Source of the DNA: Clostridia bacterium
GTDB lineage: Bacteria > Bacillota_A > Clostridia > Christensenellales > Aristaeellaceae
Assembly: GCA_900754775.1 (NCBI GenBank)
Contig: CAAEDZ010000343.1
Coordinates: 1-15,461 of the forward strand
Length of the DNA stretch: 15,461 bases
Direction: 5' to 3'
Under the pieces are notes generated by a model, which worked only from the letters and a program-made list of their open reading frames with translations, did not search any database and was not told the origin of the DNA. Below, in pieces: positions 1-7,387 of the stretch (positions within the stretch are counted from its first letter, which is position 1; each line of letters opens with the position of its first letter). Position numbers and translations under genes: made by a program.

Positions 1-1
1 G

Positions 2-1060
2 CCGCTCTGCCCGGAAAACGCCGCCGCAGTATACGCGCATTGCAGCAAGCTGCTTCGCGAGGATCCGGCTCTGAGCGTACACGGCATCCTGCGAAAGTTC
101 CGAGTGGCGTTTGTGGGCACGACCGATGACCCCACCGACAATTTGCAGTGGCATGAGCGCATCGCCACCCAAAAGGACGTCTGCGCGCTCGTCTGCCCTT
201 CGTTTCGCCCGGACAAAGCGCTGAATATCGGCGCGGACGGTTTTATCGAGTACATGGGAAAATTGGCGGAGAGCGCCGGCAGACCGGCATTGCGCACAGT
301 TCAGCAAGTCTGTGAGGCCCTCAGCGAACGTTTGGAAGCCTTCAAGGCTCTGGGATGCCGCGCCAGCGATCACGGCTTGGATTCGATCCCCTTCCGTCCC
401 GCTCCGGTCAGCGAGGTGGAGCGCATCTTCAGCGAAGCGTTGGCTGGTAAGAAGCCGAACCAGCAGGACATCGAAAAGTACCAAACGCATCTGCTCCTCC
501 ATCTGTCGAGAGAATACCACCGGCTTGACATCGCCATGCAGCTGCATTATTCCTGCATGCGCAATGTCAACGCGCGGATGTACGCAGAGATGGGGCCAGA
601 TACCGGCTACGACATGATCGCGCGGCAGTCCGGCGCTGCGGGCATCGTTCGTCTGCTCTCCGCATTGGACGCCGAGGGCAAATGTCCCAAGACTATCCTT
701 TATTCCCTTGATCCTGCGGATAACGCGATTTTGGACAGCGTCATCGGTTGCTTCAGCGCGGAAGGCGTACCAGGAAAGTTCCAACACGGCTCGGCTTGGT
801 GGTTTAACGATACGCTGCATGGCATGTACGCGCAGCTGGAGAGCCTTGCCAGCATCGGCGTGCTGGGAAACTTTATCGGCATGCTCACCGACTCGCGCTC
901 CTTCCTTTCCTATCCCCGTCACGAATATTTCCGCCGTATACTTTGTAATTACGTCGGACGGCTCGTGGAGAACGGCGAGTATCCGCCAAACGAGGGCGCG
1001 CTCAAGCGCATCATCGAGGGAATCTGCTGCCAAAACGCCATGCGTTATTTCAGCCTGTAG
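2..1060 (+). CDS. uxaC: Uronate (glucuronate) isomerase, 3' part
   Basis: Uronate isomerase interconverts D-glucuronate with D-fructuronate and D-galacturonate with D-tagaturonate, the first cytoplasmic step of hexuronate breakdown. The reading frame is open from base 2, so the gene starts before the window. The 352 codons present are the C-terminal three quarters of a family that is usually about 470 residues long. Family hallmarks visible are VAFVGTTDDP near the left edge, SFRPDKAL, then GSAWWFNDTLHGM, GVLGNFIGMLTDSRSFLSY and RHEYFRRILCNYVG, followed by a short tail ending NAMRYFSL. The N-terminal metal-binding His pair lies outside the window. An ATG-like start inside the frame should not be used, because homology runs through it. 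A strong terminator follows directly, so this is the last gene of its transcript. Identification is secure; other uronate genes probably lie upstream. Confidence 0.95.
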   Translation, partial: PLCPENAAAVYAHCSKLLREDPALSVHGILRKFRVAFVGTTDDPTDNLQWHERIATQKDVCALVCPSFRPDKALNIGADGFIEYMGKLAESAGRPALRTVQQVCEALSERLEAFKALGCRASDHGLDSIPFRPAPVSEVERIFSEALAGKKPNQQDIEKYQTHLLLHLSREYHRLDIAMQLHYSCMRNVNARMYAEMGPDTGYDMIARQSGAAGIVRLLSALDAEGKCPKTILYSLDPADNAILDSVIGCFSAEGVPGKFQHGSAWWFNDTLHGMYAQLESLASIGVLGNFIGMLTDSRSFLSYPRHEYFRRILCNYVGRLVENGEYPPNEGALKRIIEGICCQNAMRYFSL

Positions 1061-1115
1061 GACTGTTTTGAACGCCATAAACAAATGGTGCGTTTCCTTT
1101 GTGGCAGAAAAGAGG

Positions 1116-1166
1116 AAAGCGACCTCCTGTTGTAGGATAAGGGCAACAACAGGAGGTCGCTTTTTT
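1116..1166 (+). terminator. Rho-independent terminator after uxaC
   Basis: A perfect 16-bp stem (arms 1118-1133 and 1146-1161), extendable to 18 bp with A-T pairs, encloses a 12-base loop and runs into a T tract at 1161-1166. It lies 55 bases after the uxaC stop codon. Because the left arm is preceded by AAA, it may also act weakly on the other strand, but no minus-strand gene ends here. Confidence 0.93.
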
Positions 1167-1254
1167 AAACACTCAAACCCGTGGGGCGAAAAGGACGTCC
1201 AAGCGAGTGGGGCCTGACGGGGCAAACACGCGGAAAGGACAGCATAGCCGTCCC

Positions 1255-1283
1255 TTGCGTTCATGGCTCGGGAGCGCTATAAT
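1255..1283 (+). promoter_or_regulatory. Probable mutM promoter
   Basis: TTGCGT (1255-1260) and a perfect TATAAT (1278-1283) are separated by 17 bases. The -10 lies 38 bases before the chosen mutM start, and the uxaC terminator upstream isolates it from the preceding transcript. Confidence 0.65.
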
Positions 1284-1321
1284 GGTATTGCGATGCGAAA
1301 GATGTGAAGGGGGAAGTGGCT

Positions 1322-2146
1322 GTGCCGGAACTTCCCGAGGTGGAATCGGTGCGCGCGGCGCTGGCGGGGGAACTTGCCGCGCGGCGGGTGGACGGCGTGC
1401 GGCTGCCGGATGCGCGCTGCGCGGCGTGGCCGGCGGCGGAGGCGTTTTGCGAGGGCCTGCGGGGGCGGACGTTTGCCAAACTTGGACGGCGGGGAAAATT
1501 CCTCGTCGCGGCGCTGGACGACGGCGGGAAGCTGGCCGTTCATCTGCGCATGACGGGGCGGCTGCTGCTCTGCGATGCGGGCGAGGCAACTGCGGCGCAC
1601 ACGCGTGCGGCGCTTTTGCTGGACGACGAGCGCGAATTGCGCTTTGTGGACGCGCGGCGCTTTGGGCGGCTGTGGCTTTTGCGCCCCGGCGAAGAAGATA
1701 CATACACCGGCATGGCCAGTCTTGGCCCGGAGCCGAACGACCCGGCGCTGGATGCGGCGTATCTGCGCGGCGCTTGCGGCAAGAGCCGGCGCGCGGTAAA
1801 GAGCTGCCTGCTCGACCAAAGCGTGGTGGCCGGCATCGGCAATATCTATTCCGACGAGATATTGCATGACGCACGCATTCGCCCCGACCGCCCCGCCTGC
1901 TCGCTCTCCGCGGAGGAGTGGGAGCGGTTGGCCGAGACCATCCCCCGCGTGATGCGCTTTTTTACGGAAAAGAATATGGTGACGTTTGAAGAATACCGGC
2001 AGAGCGCGGGGCTGGAATACCGCAACACGCCATGGTTGCGCGTCTACGCTCACGCGGGCGAGGCGTGCGGCATATGCGGGACGGCGCTGGAGCGCCTCGT
2101 CATCGGCGGGCGGGGGAGCGTGTTCTGTCCGCACTGTCAGCTCTGA
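1322..2146 (+). CDS. mutM: Formamidopyrimidine-DNA glycosylase (Fpg/MutM)
   Basis: Fpg excises 8-oxoguanine and formamidopyrimidines from DNA and nicks the abasic site by beta/delta elimination. The GTG at 1322 is chosen because the catalytic residue must be Pro2: it gives M-PELPEVE, and a GAAGGGGGA ribosome site (1305-1313) is well spaced before it. A GTG 18 bases earlier would bury that proline. The 274-residue product has the normal family length. Visible features are P2/E3, the conserved lysine in RRGKF (K59), the DNA-intercalating LAVHLRMTG segment, the helix-two-turn-helix stretch SVVAGIGNIYSDEIL, and a C-terminal zinc finger C249/C252/C269/C272 with R264 in its turn. The part just before the finger (EYRQSAGL through VYAHAGEAC) is shorter than, and different from, the usual Gly-rich VYGRxGxPC region. 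It is monocistronic, with no functional link to its neighbours. Confidence 0.95.
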   Translation: MPELPEVESVRAALAGELAARRVDGVRLPDARCAAWPAAEAFCEGLRGRTFAKLGRRGKFLVAALDDGGKLAVHLRMTGRLLLCDAGEATAAHTRAALLLDDERELRFVDARRFGRLWLLRPGEEDTYTGMASLGPEPNDPALDAAYLRGACGKSRRAVKSCLLDQSVVAGIGNIYSDEILHDARIRPDRPACSLSAEEWERLAETIPRVMRFFTEKNMVTFEEYRQSAGLEYRNTPWLRVYAHAGEACGICGTALERLVIGGRGSVFCPHCQL

Positions 2147-2187
2147 ACATGTTTGTCGCATTTTTCTCAAAACCGTTAAAAATAGTA

Positions 2188-2216
2188 TTGACAGCAAACC
2201 TGCAACTTGATATAAT
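2188..2216 (+). promoter_or_regulatory. Consensus promoter of the gntR gene
   Basis: TTGACA (2188-2193), a 17-base spacer and TATAAT (2211-2216) form an exact sigma-70/sigma-A consensus promoter. Transcription should start near 2222-2224, giving a leader of about 70 bases. So strong a promoter on a regulator gene implies that it is held down by repression, and an operator-like sequence begins at the end of its -10. Confidence 0.88.
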
Positions 2217-2244
2217 ATGATTAGCACTGATTATCATACTTGCC
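2216..2244. promoter_or_regulatory. Operator-like site A (gntR promoter)
   Basis: This stretch has two GATTA half-sites about 10 bases apart followed by CATACTTGCC. By eye it matches the site at 3029-3057 at most positions; the block GATTATCATA is identical in both. It overlaps the end of the -10 and the predicted start of transcription, a position where bound protein would block RNA polymerase. Assignment to the adjacent GntR regulator is inference from position and recurrence. Confidence 0.6.
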
Positions 2245-2294
2245 AAAGAAATAACGGACGTCTTTCGTCCCGGACCGGCACAGGAGGGAAACGC

Positions 2295-2990
2295 GTGGAA
2301 AACACCGAACGGGCGTTTGACATCATTTCCTATATCGTCGAAAGCGGTTTTAAGCCTGGCGATAAGCTGCCCTCGATCCGCACGCTGGCGGCGCACATGG
2401 ATTGCAGTCCCAGCGAAGTGCGTTCCGGGCTCATCACCTGCGCCGCTCTCGGCATCGTGCAAACGCACGCCCGCGCCGGTTCCTTCCTTTCGCAGATCGA
2501 CAACCACCGCATAGAAAGCCTGTTTTCGCTGCTGGTCAAATTCGGCATGGATCATTCCAACCCGATCCTGATGGATGTTTATCAGCTCAAGACCATGCTG
2601 GACGCGGAACTGTTCCCGCTGGCGGCAAAGTACCGCACGCCGGAAGAGGTGATCGAACTGCGGCAGATCCTCGACGAGCAGGAAGCGTCCATCAACGACG
2701 CCCGCCGGTTCATCGAACTGGACGAAGCCTTCCATATGAAAGCGGCCGTCATCAGCCGCAACAACCTTGCCCCGATCCTGTTGGGCACATTGCAGGCGAT
2801 GCTGCGGGAAAACCGTTTGAGCAACCCTGAAGCAGCCCAGTCGCGGCCCTTCGTGCTTCGGGATCATCGCGCGCTGTTCGACGCCATCGTCGATAAGGAC
2901 AGCAAGGGGCAGATCGCGGATCTGGCCCGCCACCACAGCCAGCGGCGCATTCGCGAATTGAGCGCCCAGGCCCACGCACACAGCATTTAG
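2295..2990 (+). CDS. GntR-family transcriptional regulator, FCD (FadR) subfamily
   Basis: This is a likely metabolite-responsive repressor of the transporter-aldolase operon that follows. The GTG at 2295 is chosen because CAGGAGGG (2281-2288) sits at ideal distance; an in-frame ATG at 2217 would overlap the promoter -10 and lacks a ribosome site. In the 231-residue product, residues 1-68 form the winged helix-turn-helix, with PGDKLPSIRTLAAHMDCSPSEV as the recognition unit (20-42). Residues about 90-225 form the all-helical FCD ligand domain. Its expected metal/ligand residues are present: D143 and H147 (DEAFH), H191 (RDHRALFDAI) and H213 (ARHHS). In this family such domains commonly bind small carboxylic or sugar acids, which fits a TctC/HpcH-type operon. 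The recurring sequences at 2216, 3022 and 3141 suggest autorepression and operon control. Ligand unknown. Confidence 0.9.
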   Translation: MENTERAFDIISYIVESGFKPGDKLPSIRTLAAHMDCSPSEVRSGLITCAALGIVQTHARAGSFLSQIDNHRIESLFSLLVKFGMDHSNPILMDVYQLKTMLDAELFPLAAKYRTPEEVIELRQILDEQEASINDARRFIELDEAFHMKAAVISRNNLAPILLGTLQAMLRENRLSNPEAAQSRPFVLRDHRALFDAIVDKDSKGQIADLARHHSQRRIRELSAQAHAHSI

Positions 2991-2992
2991 AC

Positions 2993-3019
2993 AAGGCCTT
3001 TGCCGGGGCAGGCCTTTAT
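2993..3019 (+). terminator. Weak hairpin terminator after gntR
   Basis: AAGGCCT (2993-2999) pairs with AGGCCTT (3010-3016), with a two-base bulge and a GCC/GGC extension around a small G loop. Only a short TTTAT tail follows. It begins three bases after the gntR stop codon. It would partly separate gntR transcripts from tctC, but readthrough is likely. Confidence 0.45.
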
Positions 3020-3021
3020 GC

Positions 3022-3058
3022 TCGCAAATCTGATTATCAAAGATTATCATATTTGCGA
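3022..3058. promoter_or_regulatory. Operator-like site B, long imperfect palindrome
   Basis: Outer arms TCGCAAAT (3022-3029) and ATTTGCGA (3051-3058) are perfect inverted repeats. They enclose two direct copies of GATTATCA (3032-3039 and 3042-3049) exactly 10 bases apart, one helical turn. The right half is nearly identical to site A. It lies between the gntR hairpin and the tctC leader, about 110 bases upstream of site C, so it could act by looping or cover a weaker upstream promoter. This is the most symmetric of the three copies. Confidence 0.65.
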
Positions 3059-3130
3059 AACGTGCCCATCCGCCTCGGAAAATCTGTTGCATGTTCTCAC
3101 AGGGAACGGCTCAACGCATAGATAGGGATG

Positions 3131-3168
3131 TATATGTCCTTCTGATAATCAGAGATAACCAATTTGCC
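3131..3168 (+). promoter_or_regulatory. Putative tctC promoter -10 and operator-like site C
   Basis: TATATG (3131-3136) is a plausible -10 but no good -35 is seen, so the promoter may be weak or activator-dependent. Bases 3141-3168 match site B in about 23 of 29 aligned columns, including TCTGAT, ATCA, AGAT and ATTTGC. They begin five bases after the -10, the same geometry as site A at the gntR promoter. A leader of about 110 bases then runs to the tctC ribosome site; it contains only one small hairpin (GCGCC 3190-3194 with GGCGC 3202-3206) and no recognisable riboswitch. Confidence 0.5.
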
Positions 3169-3282
3169 GCCAGAGGGAGGGTAACAGCGGCGCCCTCGAA
3201 AGGCGCACAGCGGCGGTACTCGGACAAGCGATCAGAGGGCAAGCGCATAAACCGAACCATTCAGAAACAGGAGGAAATACGC

Positions 3283-4254
3283 ATGTCGAAGATCAAAAAG
3301 TTGATTTCTGCCTTGTTGGTCCTCGTGATGGCCATCGCGCCCTGCGCGGCTCTGGCCGAAGAGACCATCGATTCCACCGTGACCATCGTCGTCCCCTTCG
3401 CCGCGGGTGGCACCTCCGATATCCTTGCCCGCATCCTTTCCCCGCACCTTACCGAGGCCCTTGGGCAGGACGTGATCGTGGAGAACAAGCCCGGCGCGGG
3501 CGGCAACCTCGGCGCGGACGTGGTGGCCCACGCGGAGCCGGACGGCACCACTTTGCTTCTGATGGACGTAGGCACGCTGGCGATCTCCCCCAGCCTTTAT
3601 GAGCTGACCTACGACCCGCAGACCGACCTGAGCGCGGTCTCCATGATCGCCTTCACGCCTTATATCCTCGCGGTCAGCCCCAACCTGCCGGTGAACAGCT
3701 TTGAAGAGCTGGCTGCCTATTCCAAGGAGCATCCCGGCGAGGTCAAGGTCGCTCACTCCGGTGTAGGCGCAGGCAACCACCTCACCGAGCTGGTACTCAG
3801 CGAAGAACTCGGTCTGGAATGGAAGATCGTGGCCTACAACGGCGGCTCCGACGCCATCCGCGCCGTGGTCTCCGGCGAGTGCGACGTGATCCTCAACGGC
3901 GCTGCCGCCACGCTGCCCTATGTGGTGCAGGATCAGCTCAAGGGTCTGGCCGTGACCGGCAGCACCCGCCTGACCGACCTGCCCGATATGCCCACCTTCG
4001 CCGAGCTTGAGTTGCCCGAGGCCGAGGGCGGCTCCTGGCAGGGCCTGCTCGCGACCGCCGGCACGCCGGACGCCATCATCGCGCAGGTGAACGAGGCCAT
4101 CGCGCAGATCGTGCAGATGGAAGATGTGCAGCAGAGCATCCTCAACCTCGGCGCGGTCGTCAGCACCGGCACCCCCGAAGAGCTGGACGGCTGGATCGAC
4201 GAGAACGTGACCCGCTGGGCGGAAGTCATCGAAGCCAACAACATTTCTCTGTAA
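3283..4254 (+). CDS. tctC: TctC/Bug-type substrate-binding protein of a TTT transporter
   Basis: This is the extracytoplasmic receptor that captures an organic acid and delivers it to the TctAB membrane pair. The ATG at 3283 is chosen for its CAGGAGGA ribosome site and because a signal peptide begins there (KIKK, then a hydrophobic core, then ALA cleavage after residue 25); the frame is open farther upstream but without such signals. The 323-residue length is typical. Bug-family features are TIVVPFAAGGTSDILAR, IVENKPGAGGNLGADVVA, PDGTTLLLM, a VAHSGVGAGNH segment and a late AGTPDAIIAQVNEAI. Most family members bind carboxylates such as citrate, tricarballylate or aromatic and sugar acids; the ligand cannot be read from sequence. 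There is a Cys at position 21 but no lipobox, so the protein looks released rather than lipid-anchored. First gene of the operon, 31 bases before tctB. Confidence 0.93.
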   Translation: MSKIKKLISALLVLVMAIAPCAALAEETIDSTVTIVVPFAAGGTSDILARILSPHLTEALGQDVIVENKPGAGGNLGADVVAHAEPDGTTLLLMDVGTLAISPSLYELTYDPQTDLSAVSMIAFTPYILAVSPNLPVNSFEELAAYSKEHPGEVKVAHSGVGAGNHLTELVLSEELGLEWKIVAYNGGSDAIRAVVSGECDVILNGAAATLPYVVQDQLKGLAVTGSTRLTDLPDMPTFAELELPEAEGGSWQGLLATAGTPDAIIAQVNEAIAQIVQMEDVQQSILNLGAVVSTGTPEELDGWIDENVTRWAEVIEANNISL

Positions 4255-4285
4255 GCAATACCACACGGAAAGCAGGGCGATCGCT

Positions 4286-4756
4286 ATGAATGAAAACCTT
4301 GGAAAGGGAAAACGCGGAAGCTGGCCCGACATCGCTTTCGGTCTTTTCCTGATAATCGTCGGCGCCGTTGCTCTGATCGAGACCAGAGACCTGAAGATGG
4401 GTACCACCATGGACATGGGGCCGGGCTTCATGCCCCGCGTACTAGCCTCTATTCTGGGCGTCGCTGGCGTGATCACCGTCGTAAAGAACGCCTTCAAGCC
4501 GCAGGCCAGGATCGAGGCGGTCCGGCTGCGTTCCTTGCTGCTCGTCTGCTCCTCATTTGCGGCTTTCGCCCTGCTTTTGCCGACCTTTGGCGTGGTCGTC
4601 GCGACCATCGCGCTGGCGGTGCTTTCGATGCTGGCGGGCGAAAAGGTCAAGAAAAAGGAACTGATCATCTACCCCATCGCGCTGGCGGTGTTCACCACGC
4701 TGGCCTTTGTGGTCGGGCTGAAGCTGCCGATGTCGATCTGGCCCACATTCCTGTAA
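4286..4756 (+). CDS. tctB: TctB-family small membrane subunit of the TTT transporter
   Basis: This is the small, poorly conserved membrane partner of TctA. The 156-residue protein begins with a short charged cytoplasmic stretch. Four hydrophobic segments follow: roughly 14-32 (IAFGLFLIIVGAVALI), 50-68 (VLASILGVAGVITVV), 85-116 (a long stretch likely to hold one hairpin) and 128-150 (IYPIALAVFTTLAFVVGL). The MDMGPGFMPR motif after the first segment is characteristic of TctB proteins (G-PGx-P). The ribosome site is modest (AGGG at 4274-4277). Its position between tctC and tctA, 18 bases from tctA, confirms the assignment more than sequence does. Confidence 0.9.
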   Translation: MNENLGKGKRGSWPDIAFGLFLIIVGAVALIETRDLKMGTTMDMGPGFMPRVLASILGVAGVITVVKNAFKPQARIEAVRLRSLLLVCSSFAAFALLLPTFGVVVATIALAVLSMLAGEKVKKKELIIYPIALAVFTTLAFVVGLKLPMSIWPTFL

Positions 4757-4774
4757 CGGGGAGGAAGAAAAAGC

Positions 4775-6283
4775 ATGGATTTTCTCCAGAATCTGTCTCT
4801 GGGGTTCTCGGTGGCTTTTTCGCCCATCAACCTGCTGTACTGCTTCTTTGGCGCACTGGTAGGAACTTTGGTGGGCGTGCTGCCGGGTATATCGCCCCTG
4901 AACACGGTGGCCATGCTGCTGCCGTTCACCTTTGGCATGGAGCCGACATCGGCTCTGATCATGCTGGCCGGCATCTTCTATGGCGCGCAGTACGGCGGCT
5001 CGACGTCCGCCATACTGGTCAATGTGCCGGGCGAGACTTCCGCCGTGGTCACCTGTTTGGACGGCCATCAGCTGGCCAAGCAGGGCAAGGCCGGCAAGGC
5101 GCTGGGCATCGCCGCCATCGGTTCGTTCATCGCCGGTACGTTCGCCACGCTGCTGGTGGCCGCCATCAGCACGCCGCTTTCGCAGCTGGCGCTGCGCTTT
5201 AACTCGCCGGAATACTTTTCGCTGATGCTGATGGGGCTGGTGGCCGCGATCATTCTCGGCGGCGGCTCGACGGCCAAATCCATCCTCATGGTGCTGCTGG
5301 GCGTACTCTTCGGGCTGGTGGGTATCGACGTCAACTCCGGCGCGGCCCGCATGACCTTCGGGTTCCCGGAACTTGCGGAAGGCATGGATTTCGTACCCGT
5401 CGTGGTCGGTCTGTTCGGCGTGGGCGAAGTACTCTACAACCTGGAAAAGAAGCAGGACCGCAGCGTGACAAAGGGCAAGATCACCGGCCTTTTGCCCACG
5501 CGCAAGGAGTTTAAGGAATGCCTGCCTTCCATCCTGCGCGGCACGGCGCTTGGCTCGATCATGGGCGTTCTGCCCGGCGGCGGCGCCGCGCTCCCGCCCT
5601 TTGCCTCCTACGCGCTGGAAAAGAAGATCTCCAAGCATCCCGAGCGCTTTGGTCAGGGCGAACTCAAGGGCGTCGCCGGACCGGAGGCGGCCAACAATGC
5701 CGGCGCGCAGACCTCCTTTATCCCGCTTTTGACGATGGGCATCCCCTCCAATTCGCTGATGGCGCTGATGATCGGCGCAATGATGATCCACGGCATCCAG
5801 CCCGGCCCGCTGGTCATCCAGAACCAGCCCAACATGTACTGGGGCCTGGTCGCCAGCATGTGGATCGGCAACCTGATGCTCGTCATCATCAACCTGCCGA
5901 TGGTGCGCATGTGGGCCAGCCTGCTGAAGCTGCCCTACCGCATGCTCTTCCCCGCCATTATCATGTTCTGCTGCGTGGGCGCGTTCGCCAGCGCCAACAA
6001 CACCTTCAACATCTGGCTGATGATCATCTGGGGCCTTGTGGGATATTTCTTCAAGAAGATCGGTATTTCCGCCGCGCCGATGATCCTTGGCTATGTGTTG
6101 GGGCCGATGCTGGAAGAAAACTTCCGCCGCGCCATGTTCATTTCCGATGGCAGCCTGCTGGTCTTTGTGCAGCGTCCGATCAGCGCCGTGCTGCTGGCTG
6201 TGACGGTCATCCTGCTGGTCATCCTGCTGATCCCCAGCGTGAGGAAAGTGCGCGATACCGCCACGCAAGAAGAAGACGATTGA
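4775..6283 (+). CDS. tctA: TctA-family large membrane subunit of the TTT transporter
   Basis: This is the translocating subunit of a tripartite tricarboxylate transporter, a secondary system energised by ion gradients rather than ATP. The 502-residue length is standard. Conserved elements are GALVGTLVGVLPGISPLNTVAMLLPFTF written across residues about 26-54, then AGIFYGAQYGGSTSAILVNVPGE (about 66-88). A second copy of the same theme follows in LGSIMGVLPGGGAALPPFASYALEK (about 260-284) and GVAGPEAANNAGAQTSFIPLLTMGIPSN (about 295-325), reflecting the internal two-fold repeat of the family. About 10-12 hydrophobic segments are visible. A strong GGGGAGGAAG ribosome site precedes the start. Transport specificity is set largely by the TctC protein and is unknown here. 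Confidence 0.95.
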   Translation: MDFLQNLSLGFSVAFSPINLLYCFFGALVGTLVGVLPGISPLNTVAMLLPFTFGMEPTSALIMLAGIFYGAQYGGSTSAILVNVPGETSAVVTCLDGHQLAKQGKAGKALGIAAIGSFIAGTFATLLVAAISTPLSQLALRFNSPEYFSLMLMGLVAAIILGGGSTAKSILMVLLGVLFGLVGIDVNSGAARMTFGFPELAEGMDFVPVVVGLFGVGEVLYNLEKKQDRSVTKGKITGLLPTRKEFKECLPSILRGTALGSIMGVLPGGGAALPPFASYALEKKISKHPERFGQGELKGVAGPEAANNAGAQTSFIPLLTMGIPSNSLMALMIGAMMIHGIQPGPLVIQNQPNMYWGLVASMWIGNLMLVIINLPMVRMWASLLKLPYRMLFPAIIMFCCVGAFASANNTFNIWLMIIWGLVGYFFKKIGISAAPMILGYVLGPMLEENFRRAMFISDGSLLVFVQRPISAVLLAVTVILLVILLIPSVRKVRDTATQEEDD

Positions 6284-6314
6284 CCTTCCGCATGAAGGCA
6301 AAGGAGACAAGCCT

Positions 6315-7361
6315 ATGAAAGCCGGATATTTCCACAGGGTGGTTGCGCAGACGCCCACCCGCTTCTGGATCAACAATGTAACGCGCAAGGAAGCCGCCAT
6401 GGCCATCGAGGCCGGCGCGGTCGGCTGCACGCAGAACCCCTCTTACGTATGGAAAATGCTCAACCATCCCGACGAGTGCGAACACGCGCTGGCTGTACTC
6501 GACAGGCACATCGCCCAGACGGTGAGCGACGACGAGGCGCTTATCCGCACGCAGCGCGAGCTGGTGTCGGAAGTGGCGAAGGTATTCTTGCCCCTCTACG
6601 AGGCTTCCGGCGGACAGGCTGGTTTCGTCAGCATTCAGGGCAATCCCTTTGAGGAAAGCTACGAAAAGATCGTCGAGCAGGGCCTGTTCAACCGCGAGGG
6701 CGGCGATAACATCATGGTGAAGGTGCCCGTCATCGAGGCGGGACTGAAGGCGATCCGCACGCTGCTGGACAACGGCGCGCCCATCAACGCCACCGAGGTG
6801 TTCGCCGTGCGTCAGGCCATGGATGTGGCCGAGCTGTACCGCGAATACGCCTCTGCGAGCAAGACCGCTCCGGCCGTATACTTTTCGCACATCACCGGCA
6901 TCTACGATGAATACCTGACCAGGCAGGCGGCGCGGGAGAACATCGACATTTCCCCCGACGCGCTGTGGCAGGCGGGCATCATCATCGCCAAGAAGGTCTA
7001 TCACATGACCAAGTGCGCCTGCCCGGCGGTGGGTTTCATTGGCGGCGGCGCGCGCGGCTTGCAGCATTTCACCGAAATGGTGGGCGCGAACGCCTGCATC
7101 ACCATCAACTGGAAGGGGACTGCGGACAAGCTGCTGGAGACGGACCCGCCGGTAGTCGATCGCTTCCGCGCTCCGGTAAGCGAAGCCGTACTCGACGAGC
7201 TGCTTACGAAGATGAACGACTTCCGCCGCGGCTATATGCTTGACGGCATCACCCCGCCTGAGTACGAGGGCTTTGGCCCCGTGGAGCTGTTCCGAGACTC
7301 CTTTACCGACGCGTGGCAGAAAGCCCGCGCATTGGCCGGGGAGCGGCGCGCCAAGCTGTGA
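6315..7361 (+). CDS. Transaldolase-superfamily enzyme with altered active site
   Basis: The 348-residue TIM-barrel protein of the transaldolase/fructose-6-phosphate aldolase class has the Schiff-base lysine in NIMVKVPVIEAG (K136) and the CTQNPS motif (N41). The C-terminal EGFGPVELFRDSF region resembles the long (type 4-like) transaldolases. By eye alignment, several catalytic positions differ: the usual Asp in W-x-D-N (E. coli TalB D17) is N20 in FWINNVTR; the usual Glu (TalB E96) is Q108 in FVSIQGNP; and the SPFVGR motif is replaced by SHITGI (191-196), losing the phosphate-binding Arg181. Gln at the E96 position is characteristic of fructose-6-phosphate aldolase, so an aldolase acting on an unphosphorylated substrate is plausible. 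It is fourth in the operon, 31 bases after tctA, with an AAGGAGA ribosome site. The family is sure; the reaction is unknown. Confidence 0.82.
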   Translation: MKAGYFHRVVAQTPTRFWINNVTRKEAAMAIEAGAVGCTQNPSYVWKMLNHPDECEHALAVLDRHIAQTVSDDEALIRTQRELVSEVAKVFLPLYEASGGQAGFVSIQGNPFEESYEKIVEQGLFNREGGDNIMVKVPVIEAGLKAIRTLLDNGAPINATEVFAVRQAMDVAELYREYASASKTAPAVYFSHITGIYDEYLTRQAARENIDISPDALWQAGIIIAKKVYHMTKCACPAVGFIGGGARGLQHFTEMVGANACITINWKGTADKLLETDPPVVDRFRAPVSEAVLDELLTKMNDFRRGYMLDGITPPEYEGFGPVELFRDSFTDAWQKARALAGERRAKL

Positions 7362-7387
7362 TGTAAGAAGGGTTGGAGAAAGACAGT

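Noticed and set aside
2217..2294. N-terminal extension of the GntR protein to the ATG at 2217
   Set aside because: That ATG overlaps the -10 element and lies upstream of the likely transcript start; the GTG at 2295 has a strong ribosome site and fits the family N terminus.
3169..3282. Possible riboswitch in the tctC leader
   Set aside because: Only one five-base-pair hairpin was found, and no conserved aptamer core or terminator/antiterminator pair could be recognised.
4553..6430. A 625-codon open frame on the minus strand opposite tctB/tctA
   Set aside because: Its product is rich in His, Gln, Arg and Asp with no recognisable domain, as expected antisense to GC-rich membrane-protein codons; the plus strand encodes clear TctB and TctA.
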